From Hydrogenophaga sp. (GTDB lineage: Bacteria > Pseudomonadota > Gammaproteobacteria > Burkholderiales > Burkholderiaceae_C): 37,501 bases of DNA. The notes under the pieces are model-generated. The model was not told the origin of the DNA. It did not search any database and saw nothing but the letters and a program-made list of their open reading frames with translations. Both the position numbers and the translations under genes were made by a program. Location of the stretch: assembly GCA_018993155.1 (NCBI GenBank), contig JAGKSX010000032.1, positions 1 through 37,501 of the forward strand, in the 5' to 3' direction. The stretch's first letter is position 1. Each line of letters begins with the position of its first letter. This document shows, piece by piece, positions 9,031 through 16,157 of this stretch.

Positions 9031-9774
9031 GTGTTGGCCTTGCTGGCATTGTTCGTCGCCACCGGTGCCTGGGCCCAGGGCGCGCCCGCCGCACCCGCCG
9101 GCCCCACCTTGCCGCTGATGGTCGGCCAGGGCGCGGGCGGCACCAGCTACTCGGTGCCGATCCAGACCCTGCTGTTCTTCACCGCGCTGTCCTTCCTGCC
9201 GGCCGTGCTGCTGCTCATGACGGGCTTCACCCGCATCGTGATCGTGCTCTCGCTGCTGCGCCAGGCCCTGGGCACGCAGTCGGCCCCGCCCAACCAGGTG
9301 ATCGTCGGCCTCTCGCTGTTCCTCACGCTGTTCGTGATGGGCCCCACGCTGGACCGCGTGTACGCCGACGCCTACGAACCCTACTCGCGCAACGCCATCA
9401 CCTTCGACCAGGCGCTCGAACGCGGCCAGGCCCCCATGCGCGAGTTCATGCTCAAGCAGACGCGCCAGTCCGACTTCGAACTCTTCGCCAAGCTGGCCAA
9501 GCTGCCCAACGACGTGACCGCGCAGAACGCCCCCTTCCGCGTGCTGGTGCCGGCCTTCGTCACCAGCGAGCTCAAGACCGCGTTCCAGATCGGCTTCATG
9601 ATCTTCATCCCCTTCCTGGTGATCGACATGGTCGTCGCCAGCGTGCTGATGTCGCTGGGCATGATGATGCTCTCGCCTGTGCTGGTGGCCTTGCCGTTCA
9701 AGCTCATGCTGTTCGTGCTGGCCGATGGCTGGAACCTGCTGCTCGGCTCCCTCGCGGCGAGCTTCGCAACATGA
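9031..9774 (+). CDS. fliP: Flagellar export gate protein FliP
   Basis: FliP forms the pentameric core of the export gate with FliR and FliQ. I place the start at GTG 9031, giving 247 residues, the usual size, with an immediate signal peptide ([15 protein letters not shown]). The frame is open back to an ATG at 8908, but those 41 extra codons are mostly the family A repeat. A GGAGGG ribosome-binding-like sequence lies 18 bases upstream of the GTG, which is rather far. Transmembrane segments are visible after residue 40 ([17 protein letters not shown]), and the FliP signature [17 protein letters not shown] and a C-terminal hydrophobic pair ([21 protein letters not shown] onward) are present. 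Confidence 0.95.
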   Translation: MLALLALFVATGAWAQGAPAAPAGPTLPLMVGQGAGGTSYSVPIQTLLFFTALSFLPAVLLLMTGFTRIVIVLSLLRQALGTQSAPPNQVIVGLSLFLTLFVMGPTLDRVYADAYEPYSRNAITFDQALERGQAPMREFMLKQTRQSDFELFAKLAKLPNDVTAQNAPFRVLVPAFVTSELKTAFQIGFMIFIPFLVIDMVVASVLMSLGMMMLSPVLVALPFKLMLFVLADGWNLLLGSLAASFAT

Positions 9775-9775
9775 C

Positions 9776-9850
9776 GCCCCCACGCTCCACCGCTGCGCAG
9801 GTCGCTGCCCCACGAGGGGGCTGGGCCGCCTTGGGAGCGGCCCGGCGGCG
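9776..9850. repeat. Intergenic repeat, family B copy 2
   Basis: Begins GCCCCCACGCTCC and ends GCGGCCCGGCGGCG, closely matching 6234-6307. It has the internal hairpin-like tract CCCCACGAGGGGG and the pair GGGCCGCC/GGAGCGGCCC. It occupies the fliP-fliQ gap immediately after the fliP stop. Confidence 0.75.
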
Positions 9851-9883
9851 TCCCGTTTTCTCTCCGACAAGGTTGAATGACTG

Positions 9884-10153
9884 ATGGATCCCCAAGCCGC
9901 TCTCACGATGGGGCAGAACGCCCTCTTCATGCTGCTCATGGTCGCCGCGCCGGTGCTCGCCACGGTGCTCGGGGTGGGCCTGCTGGTCAGCCTGTTCCAG
10001 GCCATCACGCAGATCAACGAAGCCACGCTGGCCTTCGTGCCCAAGCTGATCGCGGCCATCGCGGTGTTCGCCATCGCCGGTCCGTGGATGATGACCACCA
10101 TGGTCGAGTTCATCCGCAGCACCATCCTCTCGATCCCGAACTACGCGCTCTGA
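9884..10153 (+). CDS. fliQ: Flagellar export gate protein FliQ
   Basis: 89 residues with two transmembrane helices (about 15-38 and 52-75), the exact FliQ size and topology. Four copies wrap around the FliP/FliR core of the export gate. The motif VGLLVSLFQAITQINEATL is characteristic. It follows a family B repeat and is 18 bases before fliR. Confidence 0.97.
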   Translation: MDPQAALTMGQNALFMLLMVAAPVLATVLGVGLLVSLFQAITQINEATLAFVPKLIAAIAVFAIAGPWMMTTMVEFIRSTILSIPNYAL

Positions 10154-10171
10154 GCGAGCGATCGGCGCCGC

Positions 10172-10939
10172 ATGCCCACGTTCACCGAAGCGCAGATCAT
10201 GGCGCTGGTCTCGCCGGTGTTCTGGCCCTTCCTGCGCATCCTGGCCGTCTTCTCCAGCGCGCCCATCTTCTCCTCGCGCTCGGTGCCCATGCGCACCCGC
10301 GTGGGCCTGGCCTTCCTGGTGGCAGTGTGCGCCCAGGCCGGCCTGCCCGAACAACCCGTGATCGGCCTCACCGACGCGGGTGCCTTCGCCGTCGTGATGC
10401 AGCAGGTGATCGTGGGCATCGCCATCGGCCTGGCGGTGCGCATCGTGTTCGCCTCCGTCGAGCTCGCCGGTGAACTCATCGGCCTGCAGATGGGCCTGAA
10501 CTTCGCCGGCTTCTTCGATCCGTCCACCAACTCGCAGTCCAGCGCCGTGGGCCGCTTCTTCGGCAACACCACCATGCTGCTGTTCGTGGTGATGGGCGGC
10601 CACCTCATGCTGCTGCAGGCCGTCGTGGCCAGCTTCAACACCTTTCCGCTCAGCGGCAGCGCCTTCGAATCGATCAACCGCATGCAGCTGCACGAGCTGG
10701 GTTCGGTGGTGTTCCGCTATGGCCTGTGGATCGCGCTGCCCATGATCGGCATGCTGCTGTTCATCAACATCGTGCTCGGCTTCATCTCGCGCATCGCGCC
10801 GCAGATGAACGCCTTCGCCATCGGCTTCCCGCTCACCCTCTCCGCCGGCCTGGTGGGCATCGCCTTCACCTTGCCCATGCTGGACACGCCCGTGGCCGCG
10901 CTCATGAAGCTGGCCACCGAAATCTTCACCGGCGGTTGA
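10172..10939 (+). CDS. fliR: Flagellar export gate protein FliR
   Basis: 255 residues, a multi-span inner-membrane protein with about five to six hydrophobic helices. FliR caps the FliP5-FliQ4 gate. Recognisable features are an N-terminal helix with PVFWPFLRILAVFSSAPIF, the conserved GLQMGLNFAGFFDP segment near the middle, and the C-terminal FPLTLSAGLVGIAF region. It is the last fli gene in the run; flhB, often next, is not here. A gap with a hairpin and a chemoreceptor gene follow. Confidence 0.96.
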   Translation: MPTFTEAQIMALVSPVFWPFLRILAVFSSAPIFSSRSVPMRTRVGLAFLVAVCAQAGLPEQPVIGLTDAGAFAVVMQQVIVGIAIGLAVRIVFASVELAGELIGLQMGLNFAGFFDPSTNSQSSAVGRFFGNTTMLLFVVMGGHLMLLQAVVASFNTFPLSGSAFESINRMQLHELGSVVFRYGLWIALPMIGMLLFINIVLGFISRIAPQMNAFAIGFPLTLSAGLVGIAFTLPMLDTPVAALMKLATEIFTGG

Positions 10940-11074
10940 GGCGGCGGCGGTGCTTGGCTCCACCGCGCCAACCGCCCGTCCGGCCGCGCTACACAAGCGC
11001 GGGGGTGCGTCGAAACAGCCCTCAAGGATCGGCGGCACCTTCGCCGCGCCATCCGCTTCTCTTCCGGAGACTTC
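10940..11074. other. fliR-mcp intergenic region with hairpin
   Basis: It contains a perfect 7-bp stem, CCGCGCT/AGCGCGG, with loop ACACA (10984-11002) but no T-run. Near the end, CCGGAG supplies the ribosome-binding site of the chemoreceptor. A TCAAGGAT string at about 11022 resembles the -35 of sigma-28 promoters, but no matching -10 sits at the right distance. Confidence 0.4.
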
Positions 11075-12637
11075 ATGAAACTTCGCACCCAGATCCTCTG
11101 CCTTGGCCTGGCCGGCGCCGCGCTGGTGTCTGCCGCAGGCGGCATCGGCCTGCTCGCCGTCTCATCCATGGCCGCCAAGGTCGAGGCCTCCGCGCTTTCC
11201 AGCCAGGCCCTGCAGGCCTCCCTGAGCGCGGACATGATGCACGACGCCCTGCGTGGCGACGCGCAGCGCGCGCTGCTGGCGGTGATGAAGAACGACATGG
11301 CCACCGTGACCGCTGCGCGCAAGGATCTCGACGACCACGTGGCCACGCTGGGCGAAGCCCTGAAGAAAATCGCCGCCGCCGGCATCGACCCCGAGGCCCG
11401 CAAGGCGCTGGACGCCACCCTGCCCGTGGTGCGGCAATACACCCAGGCCGCGCAGGCCGTCATCGGTGGCGCCGCCCAGGGCATGGCCCAGGCCGAAGCC
11501 CAGTTGCCAGCGCTGAACCAGGCCTTCGCCCAACTCGAAGACCAGCTGGAGAAACTCTCCGGGATGATCGAGGAGGACGGCGCCACGATTTCCGAGGCCG
11601 CGGCCGCCAGCGTCGCGCAATCGCTCTGGACCATCGCCATCGCGGTGCTGGTGGCCACCGCGCTGCTGGTGCTGGGTGCGCTCTGGGTCGCCCGCCTCAT
11701 GGCCATCGCCATGGACCAGGCCGTGGCCGCCGCCGGCCACCTGGCCGAAGGCGACCTCACCCGCCCGATCGCCCTGGTGGGCAACGACGACACCCGCCAG
11801 CTGCTGGGCGCCATGCGAACCATGCAGAAACGCATCAGCGACACCGTGAGCCACGTGCAGGACAACGCCGCGCTGGTGTCGGATGCGAGCGTGCAGATCG
11901 CCCAGGGCAACACCGACCTCTCCACCCGCACCGAAGAGCAAGCCGCCGCGCTGGAAGAAACCGCTGCGTCAATGGAAGAACTGGGCACCACCGTGCGCCA
12001 GACCGCGGACCACGCCGGCAAGGCCAACGAACTGGCGAAAACCGCCTCTCAGGTCGCGGCCGAGGGTGGCGACGTGGTGGGCAAGGTCGTGGAAACCATG
12101 CGCGGCATCAACGACAGCTCCAGGCGCATCGCCGACATCATCGGTGTGATCGACGGCATCGCCTTCCAGACCAACATCCTGGCGCTGAACGCCGCAGTGG
12201 AAGCGGCGCGCGCCGGTGAACAGGGCCGTGGCTTTGCCGTGGTGGCCGGTGAAGTGCGCAACCTCGCGCAGCGCAGCGCTCAGGCGGCCAAGGAAATCAA
12301 GGGCCTCATCGACGCCAGCGTGGAACGCGTGGCCGGCGGCACGCTGCTGGCCGACCAGGCCGGCGTCACCATGCAAGGCGTGGTCGAGGCGATCCGCCGC
12401 GTCTCCGACCTGGTGGGCGAGATCAGCAGCGCCACCAGCGAGCAGAGCGCGGGCGTGGGCCAGGTGGGCGAGACCATCAGCCAGATGGACCGCGTGACGC
12501 AGCAGAACGCCGCGCTGGTGGAAGAAAGCGCCGCCGCCGCCGACAGCCTGAAACAACAAGCCCTGCAGCTGGTGCAAGCCGTTGCCGTCTTCAAACTCAA
12601 CCGCGATCCGCGCCTGGGCATGCCGCTCGCGGCGTGA
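11075..12637 (+). CDS. Methyl-accepting chemotaxis protein
   Basis: 520 residues. An N-terminal transmembrane helix (about 7-30), a helical periplasmic sensor of about 150 residues (four-helix-bundle type, rich in Ala, Leu and Gln), a second transmembrane helix (about 182-207), a HAMP domain (208-260) and a cytoplasmic signalling hairpin. The highly conserved tip [20 protein letters not shown] is near residue 365. It has the layout of Tsr/Tar-like receptors but lacks the C-terminal NWETF-type CheR/CheB tether. The ligand cannot be read from sequence. It probably feeds the CheA/CheY system encoded at the right end of the window. Convergent with the sigma factor gene, 24 bases away. Confidence 0.95.
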   Translation: MKLRTQILCLGLAGAALVSAAGGIGLLAVSSMAAKVEASALSSQALQASLSADMMHDALRGDAQRALLAVMKNDMATVTAARKDLDDHVATLGEALKKIAAAGIDPEARKALDATLPVVRQYTQAAQAVIGGAAQGMAQAEAQLPALNQAFAQLEDQLEKLSGMIEEDGATISEAAAASVAQSLWTIAIAVLVATALLVLGALWVARLMAIAMDQAVAAAGHLAEGDLTRPIALVGNDDTRQLLGAMRTMQKRISDTVSHVQDNAALVSDASVQIAQGNTDLSTRTEEQAAALEETAASMEELGTTVRQTADHAGKANELAKTASQVAAEGGDVVGKVVETMRGINDSSRRIADIIGVIDGIAFQTNILALNAAVEAARAGEQGRGFAVVAGEVRNLAQRSAQAAKEIKGLIDASVERVAGGTLLADQAGVTMQGVVEAIRRVSDLVGEISSATSEQSAGVGQVGETISQMDRVTQQNAALVEESAAAADSLKQQALQLVQAVAVFKLNRDPRLGMPLAA

Positions 12638-12661
12638 CCGGCGCCACGGTCTTTCGGGCGC

Positions 12662-13195
12662 TCAGCAGTCCTGCACCAGTTCCCGCACACGGAAGATGCG
12701 GGAGCGGACCGTGCCGATCGGGATGCGGAGCGACTTGGCCGCCTGCTCGTAGGTCAGGCCCTCTTCGATGTAGGCTTCGAATGTCGACGACAGGGCCTCG
12801 GGCATGGCGCGCATCTTCTGATCGACAAGCCGCAGCCGCTGCTGCAGGGCAACGATGTGAAGAACATCGGGGGCGCCGCGCGTGTCGTCGGGCCCGTCTT
12901 CCATGTCCACGAAGCGCGCGCGATGAGCGACGGCCTTGGCCACGTGCTGTCGGCCGACATTCTGCGCGACGCCAAAGATCCATGACTCCAGGCACGATCG
13001 CCCGCCGAAGTTCCGCAGCGATTTCAACACTTCCACATACACGTCCTGCACCAGATCGTCGACCAGTTGGGGATCGCGCTCAAACCGCCGCAAGAAGCTT
13101 CTCAGCTTGCCATCCGTGCGCAATGCCAGCGTGGCCAACTGGTCGTGCAAGTCCGAAAAGGTGCCGTCGCCTTCCTCTGCTCGATTGACTTCCAC
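12662..13195 (-). CDS. ECF-type sigma-70 family RNA polymerase sigma factor
   Basis: 177 residues, start GTG with AGGAG about seven bases upstream. Region 2 (about 25-95) contains DDLVQDVYVEVLKSL and SWIFGVAQNVGRQH, matching the core-binding and -10-recognition helices. Region 4 (about 125-175) contains LTYEQAAKSLRIPIGTVRSRIFRVRELV, a clear -35-binding helix-turn-helix. Region 3 is absent, as in group 4 sigma factors. No anti-sigma gene is adjacent: the next gene in its direction would be the convergent chemoreceptor, and the gene upstream is an acetyltransferase. Its regulon and trigger are unknown. Confidence 0.92.
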   Translation of the reverse strand: MEVNRAEEGDGTFSDLHDQLATLALRTDGKLRSFLRRFERDPQLVDDLVQDVYVEVLKSLRNFGGRSCLESWIFGVAQNVGRQHVAKAVAHRARFVDMEDGPDDTRGAPDVLHIVALQQRLRLVDQKMRAMPEALSSTFEAYIEEGLTYEQAAKSLRIPIGTVRSRIFRVRELVQDC

Positions 13196-13347
13196 GGTCT
13201 CTCCTCTCGGGGCGTTGCTACAAACTTCGCTGCACTGTAGGACGCGACCCGACGCTCAAGGAATGGAAGGAACGGACATGGAGGAACCGCGATCAAGGCG
13301 CTTGAAGCCGCCCCCGAACCGCGAATCCGACCGCTTGGTCGAGATTT
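13196..13347. promoter_or_regulatory. Upstream region of the ECF sigma gene
   Basis: 152 bases between the GNAT stop and the sigma start. It holds the sigma ribosome-binding site and presumably its promoter, which I cannot pinpoint. On the + strand a 42-codon frame starts at ATG 13278, seven bases after GGAAGGAA, and runs to 13406, overlapping the 3' end of the GNAT gene. It could be a small gene but has no recognisable motif. Confidence 0.35.
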
Positions 13348-13785
13348 TTAACAACCGGCGTAACCAGTGGAAACAGACTCTGCGGACGGGTCACCGTTCT
13401 GGGTGATCGCGTAGACCTTGGCGTCGAGCGGCCGCTGGTCGTGAACGATGCGCTTTCTGGCCACACCCTCGAACTGCGCGCCGAGCTTCTCCGCCACCCG
13501 CTGGCTGGCGGCGTTGTCCACCCGGATGACCAGCGCCAGCCGCTGCAGCCGCAGGACGCGGAAGCAGAAATCGATCAGGTGGCGCGCGGCCCACGCCGAA
13601 ACACCCTTGCCGCGATAACGGGGCTCCACCCAATAGCCCAGATCGGCGCATCGGCAGTCCCACAGGATGTTGGACACGGTCACGCCACCGACCACAACGC
13701 CTTCCTTAGTGAAGATTCCGCAGGAAAAAGTGCGGCCGGATGAGTGAAGGTGTTCTGCCTTAAGTTCGCGCCTTCCGTCGCTCAA
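13348..13785 (-). CDS. Short GNAT-family N-acetyltransferase (RimJ/RimL-like), possibly 5'-truncated
   Basis: 145 residues from a TTG codon. The core matches RimJ/RimL-type acetyltransferases: LGYWVEPRYRGKG is the acetyl-CoA-binding motif A, followed by VIRVDNAASQRVAEKLGAQFEG, and then a typical KRIVHDQRPLDAKVYAI end. Family members are usually about 180 residues. Here the first ~40 (motif C/D region) are missing. In this frame a TAG lies six codons upstream, and the sequence beyond it looks like an intergenic repeat rather than protein. Either a short functional enzyme or a decayed gene; I lean to truncation. Substrate unknown. Confidence 0.7.
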   Translation of the reverse strand: MSDGRRELKAEHLHSSGRTFSCGIFTKEGVVVGGVTVSNILWDCRCADLGYWVEPRYRGKGVSAWAARHLIDFCFRVLRLQRLALVIRVDNAASQRVAEKLGAQFEGVARKRIVHDQRPLDAKVYAITQNGDPSAESVSTGYAGC

Positions 13786-13837
13786 GCGAAAGTGCGCTCC
13801 CTACCACAGCCACCGGTTCCCGAGCAATCCCCCAAAT

Positions 13838-13918
13838 CCGTCATTTCGAGCCCGCATGCGAGCGCCTCGTTCCAGACTGGCCGGACCGAAATACCTTGGC
13901 AAAGAAACCAGATGCAGG
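13838..13918. repeat. Repeat-like element beside the truncated GNAT gene
   Basis: Begins CCGTCATTTCGAG, a phrase I associate with dispersed intergenic repeats, and continues through GCATGCGAGCGCCTCG and GGACCGAAATACC. All frames give improbable protein. No second copy is present in this window, so its repeat nature is inferred from memory of similar sequences and needs a genome search. Confidence 0.35.
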
Positions 13919-13954
13919 CCAGCGCAGGGTCCGCTCGGGTGCATGGGTCCGCGC

Positions 13955-14275
13955 CTACCGCTCCAGCAAACCCCGCAGCATGCGCTGCGGATCGGCCAGA
14001 ACGTCGCGCGTGACGCGCACGTGTTCCGTGTCTTCGTGGGCCACCGGCGCCACGCCCTCGGCGCCGCACTGGCAGATGCACGCGTCCGGGTAGGCCATGG
14101 GCAGTGGCAAGTGCGTGGCGATGACGAATGGCGAGCCTTCGTTCACCAGGTCGCAGGACTGGATGACCGGCGCACCCAGGCCGGGCTCGGCGTCGAGCTG
14201 TTCGAATCGGAACGGATAGCGCTCGACGGTATCTCGGCGCAGGCTCATGCGCTGCCGGAACCGGGACGAGATCAT
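13955..14275 (-). CDS. Hypothetical protein with a CxC motif
   Basis: 106 residues from ATG 14275, or 97 from ATG 14248; neither has a clear ribosome-binding site. Codon use is like that of neighbouring genes, with strong G/C at third positions, which supports a real gene. The sequence has no signal peptide or membrane segment. A central DACICQCG (two cysteines spaced CxC) is followed by EDTEHVRVTRDVLADPQRML. I do not recognise the family. It starts 19 bases after the TauE/SafE gene on the same strand and may be co-transcribed with it. Confidence 0.6.
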   Translation of the reverse strand: MISSRFRQRMSLRRDTVERYPFRFEQLDAEPGLGAPVIQSCDLVNEGSPFVIATHLPLPMAYPDACICQCGAEGVAPVAHEDTEHVRVTRDVLADPQRMLRGLLER

Positions 14276-14294
14276 GGCGGGGTGGGTTTCAGGT

Positions 14295-15044
14295 TCAGGC
14301 CAGCAGGCGCGGCACGGCGGCCACGAGCATGGCCACACCCGACAGGCTGAGCAGGGACAGCACGAGCTTGCGGAACGCGGCCTCGCTCAGCCCCACGTAC
14401 AGGCGCGAGCCCAGCAGCACGGGCACGAGCAGCGCCACGGCGACGATGGGCAGCAGGGGCCACATGTCGCGCGTGACGGCGCCTGCGATCACGTAGCCGA
14501 GCATGGTGAAGGCCAGGGCCGCGAGGTTGAAGTTCTGGATGATGGCGCGCTGCGTGTCTTTCTCCATGCCGCGCAGCGTGCACCACAGCGTGGGCACCAC
14601 GCCGGTGAAGCCACCGATGCCGCCCATGAAGCCGCCCGCGAGGCCGGCCACGCCATCGGCCACGCGCCCGCCGCGCGAGACCTTGGGCAGGTGCGAGGAC
14701 ATGAGCATGATGGGGCACCAGATCACCAGCACGCCGCCGAGCACCAGGCGGAACAGGTCGGGGTTGAGGTGCGGCAGCACGGCGATGCCCATGGGAATGC
14801 CGATCACGCCACCGGCGAGGAAGGGCGCGAGCACCTGCAGCCGGAAGGCGCGCCGGCTGGTGACCGCGGCCACGATCTGGCCGGTGAGCGAGCCGAACAC
14901 GGCCATGACGGCGGCCACGCGCGGATCGATGCCCCAGACCCAGAAGGACATGGCGACCATGCCGAAGGCAAAGCCCGAGAGGCCTTGCACGAAGCCGGCC
15001 ACGGCCGCGCCCAGCACGAGCAGGGCGATCTCTGGGGTCGTCAC
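14295..15044 (-). CDS. TauE/SafE-family membrane permease
   Basis: 249 residues, start GTG with AGGAG eight bases upstream. Seven to eight hydrophobic helices fill the protein. The TauE/SafE hallmarks are present: an early AGFVQGLSGFAFG repeat motif and a second-half GGFMGGIGGFTGVVPTLW, the duplicated Gly-rich signature. Family members export or import sulfoacetate, sulfite or other small organic anions; the substrate here is not determinable. It lies just beyond the terminator of the Bug/amidohydrolase operon on the same strand, so it may serve the same pathway or be independent. Confidence 0.88.
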   Translation of the reverse strand: MTTPEIALLVLGAAVAGFVQGLSGFAFGMVAMSFWVWGIDPRVAAVMAVFGSLTGQIVAAVTSRRAFRLQVLAPFLAGGVIGIPMGIAVLPHLNPDLFRLVLGGVLVIWCPIMLMSSHLPKVSRGGRVADGVAGLAGGFMGGIGGFTGVVPTLWCTLRGMEKDTQRAIIQNFNLAALAFTMLGYVIAGAVTRDMWPLLPIVAVALLVPVLLGSRLYVGLSEAAFRKLVLSLLSLSGVAMLVAAVPRLLA

Positions 15045-15060
15045 GTTCCCATCTCCTCAA

Positions 15061-15092
15061 GAAAGAAGGCGGCCCACCACCGGGTGGGCCGC
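15061..15092 (-). terminator. Rho-independent terminator after the Bug operon
   Basis: Perfect 10-bp stem GCGGCCCACC/GGTGGGCCGC with a 4-base loop (15069-15092). Read on the - strand it is followed by CTTCTTTCTT, a T-rich tail. It lies about 50 bases past the stop of the leftmost Bug gene, ending the lacI-amidohydrolase-bug transcript. Confidence 0.8.
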
Positions 15093-15142
15093 TTTCGATC
15101 TTGCCACGGGCACACCGCGCGGGGCGGCGGGGCCGGTGCTGT

Positions 15143-16141
15143 TCAGTTCTGGGTTTCGATCTTCTCGTCCTGCACGAGCTTCTGCCAGCGCGCCACTTCG
15201 GTGGCCAGCACCTTCTGCGCTTCGGCCGGCTCGGTGCTGGTGGCGCCCAGGCCGAGCTTGCGCAGGCGGTCGATGACCTCGGGCTTGGCCATGATCCGGG
15301 TCATCTCGCGCGAGAGGCGCGCCACCACGGGCGCGGGCAGGTTCTTCGGGCCGGCCAGCGCGGTCCAGCCGGTCACGTCGAAACCTGGCGAGACGGTTTC
15401 GGCCAGGGTCGGCACGTCGGGGTAGGTGGGCCAGCGCTGCGTGCCGGTGACGGCGAGCAGGCGCAGGCGGTTGCCGTTGACGAGCGGCTCCATGCTGGCG
15501 AGGGTGTCGAGCACGGCCTGGATCTCGCCGCCGGCCACGGCGGTGGGCGCGAGGGTGCCGCCCTTGTAGGCCACGTCGATGAACTTCACGTGCTCACGGC
15601 TTTGCAGCAGCACGCTGGCCAGGTGCATGCCGGTGCCCACGCCGGCGTGGCCCATCGAGAGGGTGCCGGGTTTGTCCTTGGCCTGTTTCATGAGTTCGCC
15701 CATGTTGCGGATGGGCGAGCTCGCGCCCACGGCCACGCCGAAGGGAAAGCGCGTGGTCATGGTGACCATGGTGAAGTCGTTCACCGAGTCGTAGGGCAGC
15801 GACTTGTAGAGCGCGGGCGAGATGCTGTGCCCCGAGGCCATGAGGAACAGCGTGTGGCCGTCGGGCTCGGCCTTGGCCACGGCATTGGCCGCCAGGGTGC
15901 CGCCCGCGCCGGGCCGGTTTTCCACCACCACGGGGCTGCCCAGCGCTTCGGCCAGCTGCTGGGCCACGAGCCGGGCGGTGGCGTCCACGCCGCCGCCGGG
16001 TGTGAAGCCGAGCAGCAGCTTGATCGGCTGGCGCGGCCAGTCGGCCGCCTGCGCGTGCGCGATGCCGGTGGAGAAGGTGGCGAGCAGGCCCGAACAGAGG
16101 GCGGCGAGCAGGCCACGGCGACCGAGGCGGGGGGATTTCAT
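15143..16141 (-). CDS. Bug/TctC-family tripartite tricarboxylate transporter substrate-binding protein
   Basis: 332 residues from ATG 16141 with CCGGAG eight bases upstream. An N-terminal signal peptide (RRGLLAALCSGLLATFSTGIAHAQA) directs export to the periplasm. The mature protein has the TctC/Bug hallmarks: WPRQPIKLLLGFTPGGGVD at the start, PGAGGTLAANAVAKAEPDGH, and a GFDVTGWTALAGP stretch. These bind small carboxylates or amides for tripartite (TTT) transporters or for signalling. It resembles its upstream neighbour closely and likely arose by duplication. No TctA/TctB membrane subunits are present in the window. Confidence 0.93.
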   Translation of the reverse strand: MKSPRLGRRGLLAALCSGLLATFSTGIAHAQAADWPRQPIKLLLGFTPGGGVDATARLVAQQLAEALGSPVVVENRPGAGGTLAANAVAKAEPDGHTLFLMASGHSISPALYKSLPYDSVNDFTMVTMTTRFPFGVAVGASSPIRNMGELMKQAKDKPGTLSMGHAGVGTGMHLASVLLQSREHVKFIDVAYKGGTLAPTAVAGGEIQAVLDTLASMEPLVNGNRLRLLAVTGTQRWPTYPDVPTLAETVSPGFDVTGWTALAGPKNLPAPVVARLSREMTRIMAKPEVIDRLRKLGLGATSTEPAEAQKVLATEVARWQKLVQDEKIETQN

Positions 16142-16157
16142 GCGGTTGTCTCCGGGT

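Noticed and set aside
11015-11060. Sigma-28 promoter for the chemoreceptor
   Set aside because: TCAAG is present but no GCCGATAA-like -10 occurs at the required distance.
13786-14081. A frameshifted 5' part of the GNAT gene upstream
   Set aside because: None of the three frames upstream resembles a GNAT N-terminus; the sequence looks like an intergenic element.
14247-15425. 392-codon + strand frame opposite the TauE gene
   Set aside because: It consists of His/Gly/Gln/Glu-rich repeats typical of a shadow, and TauE on the other strand has proper membrane helices.
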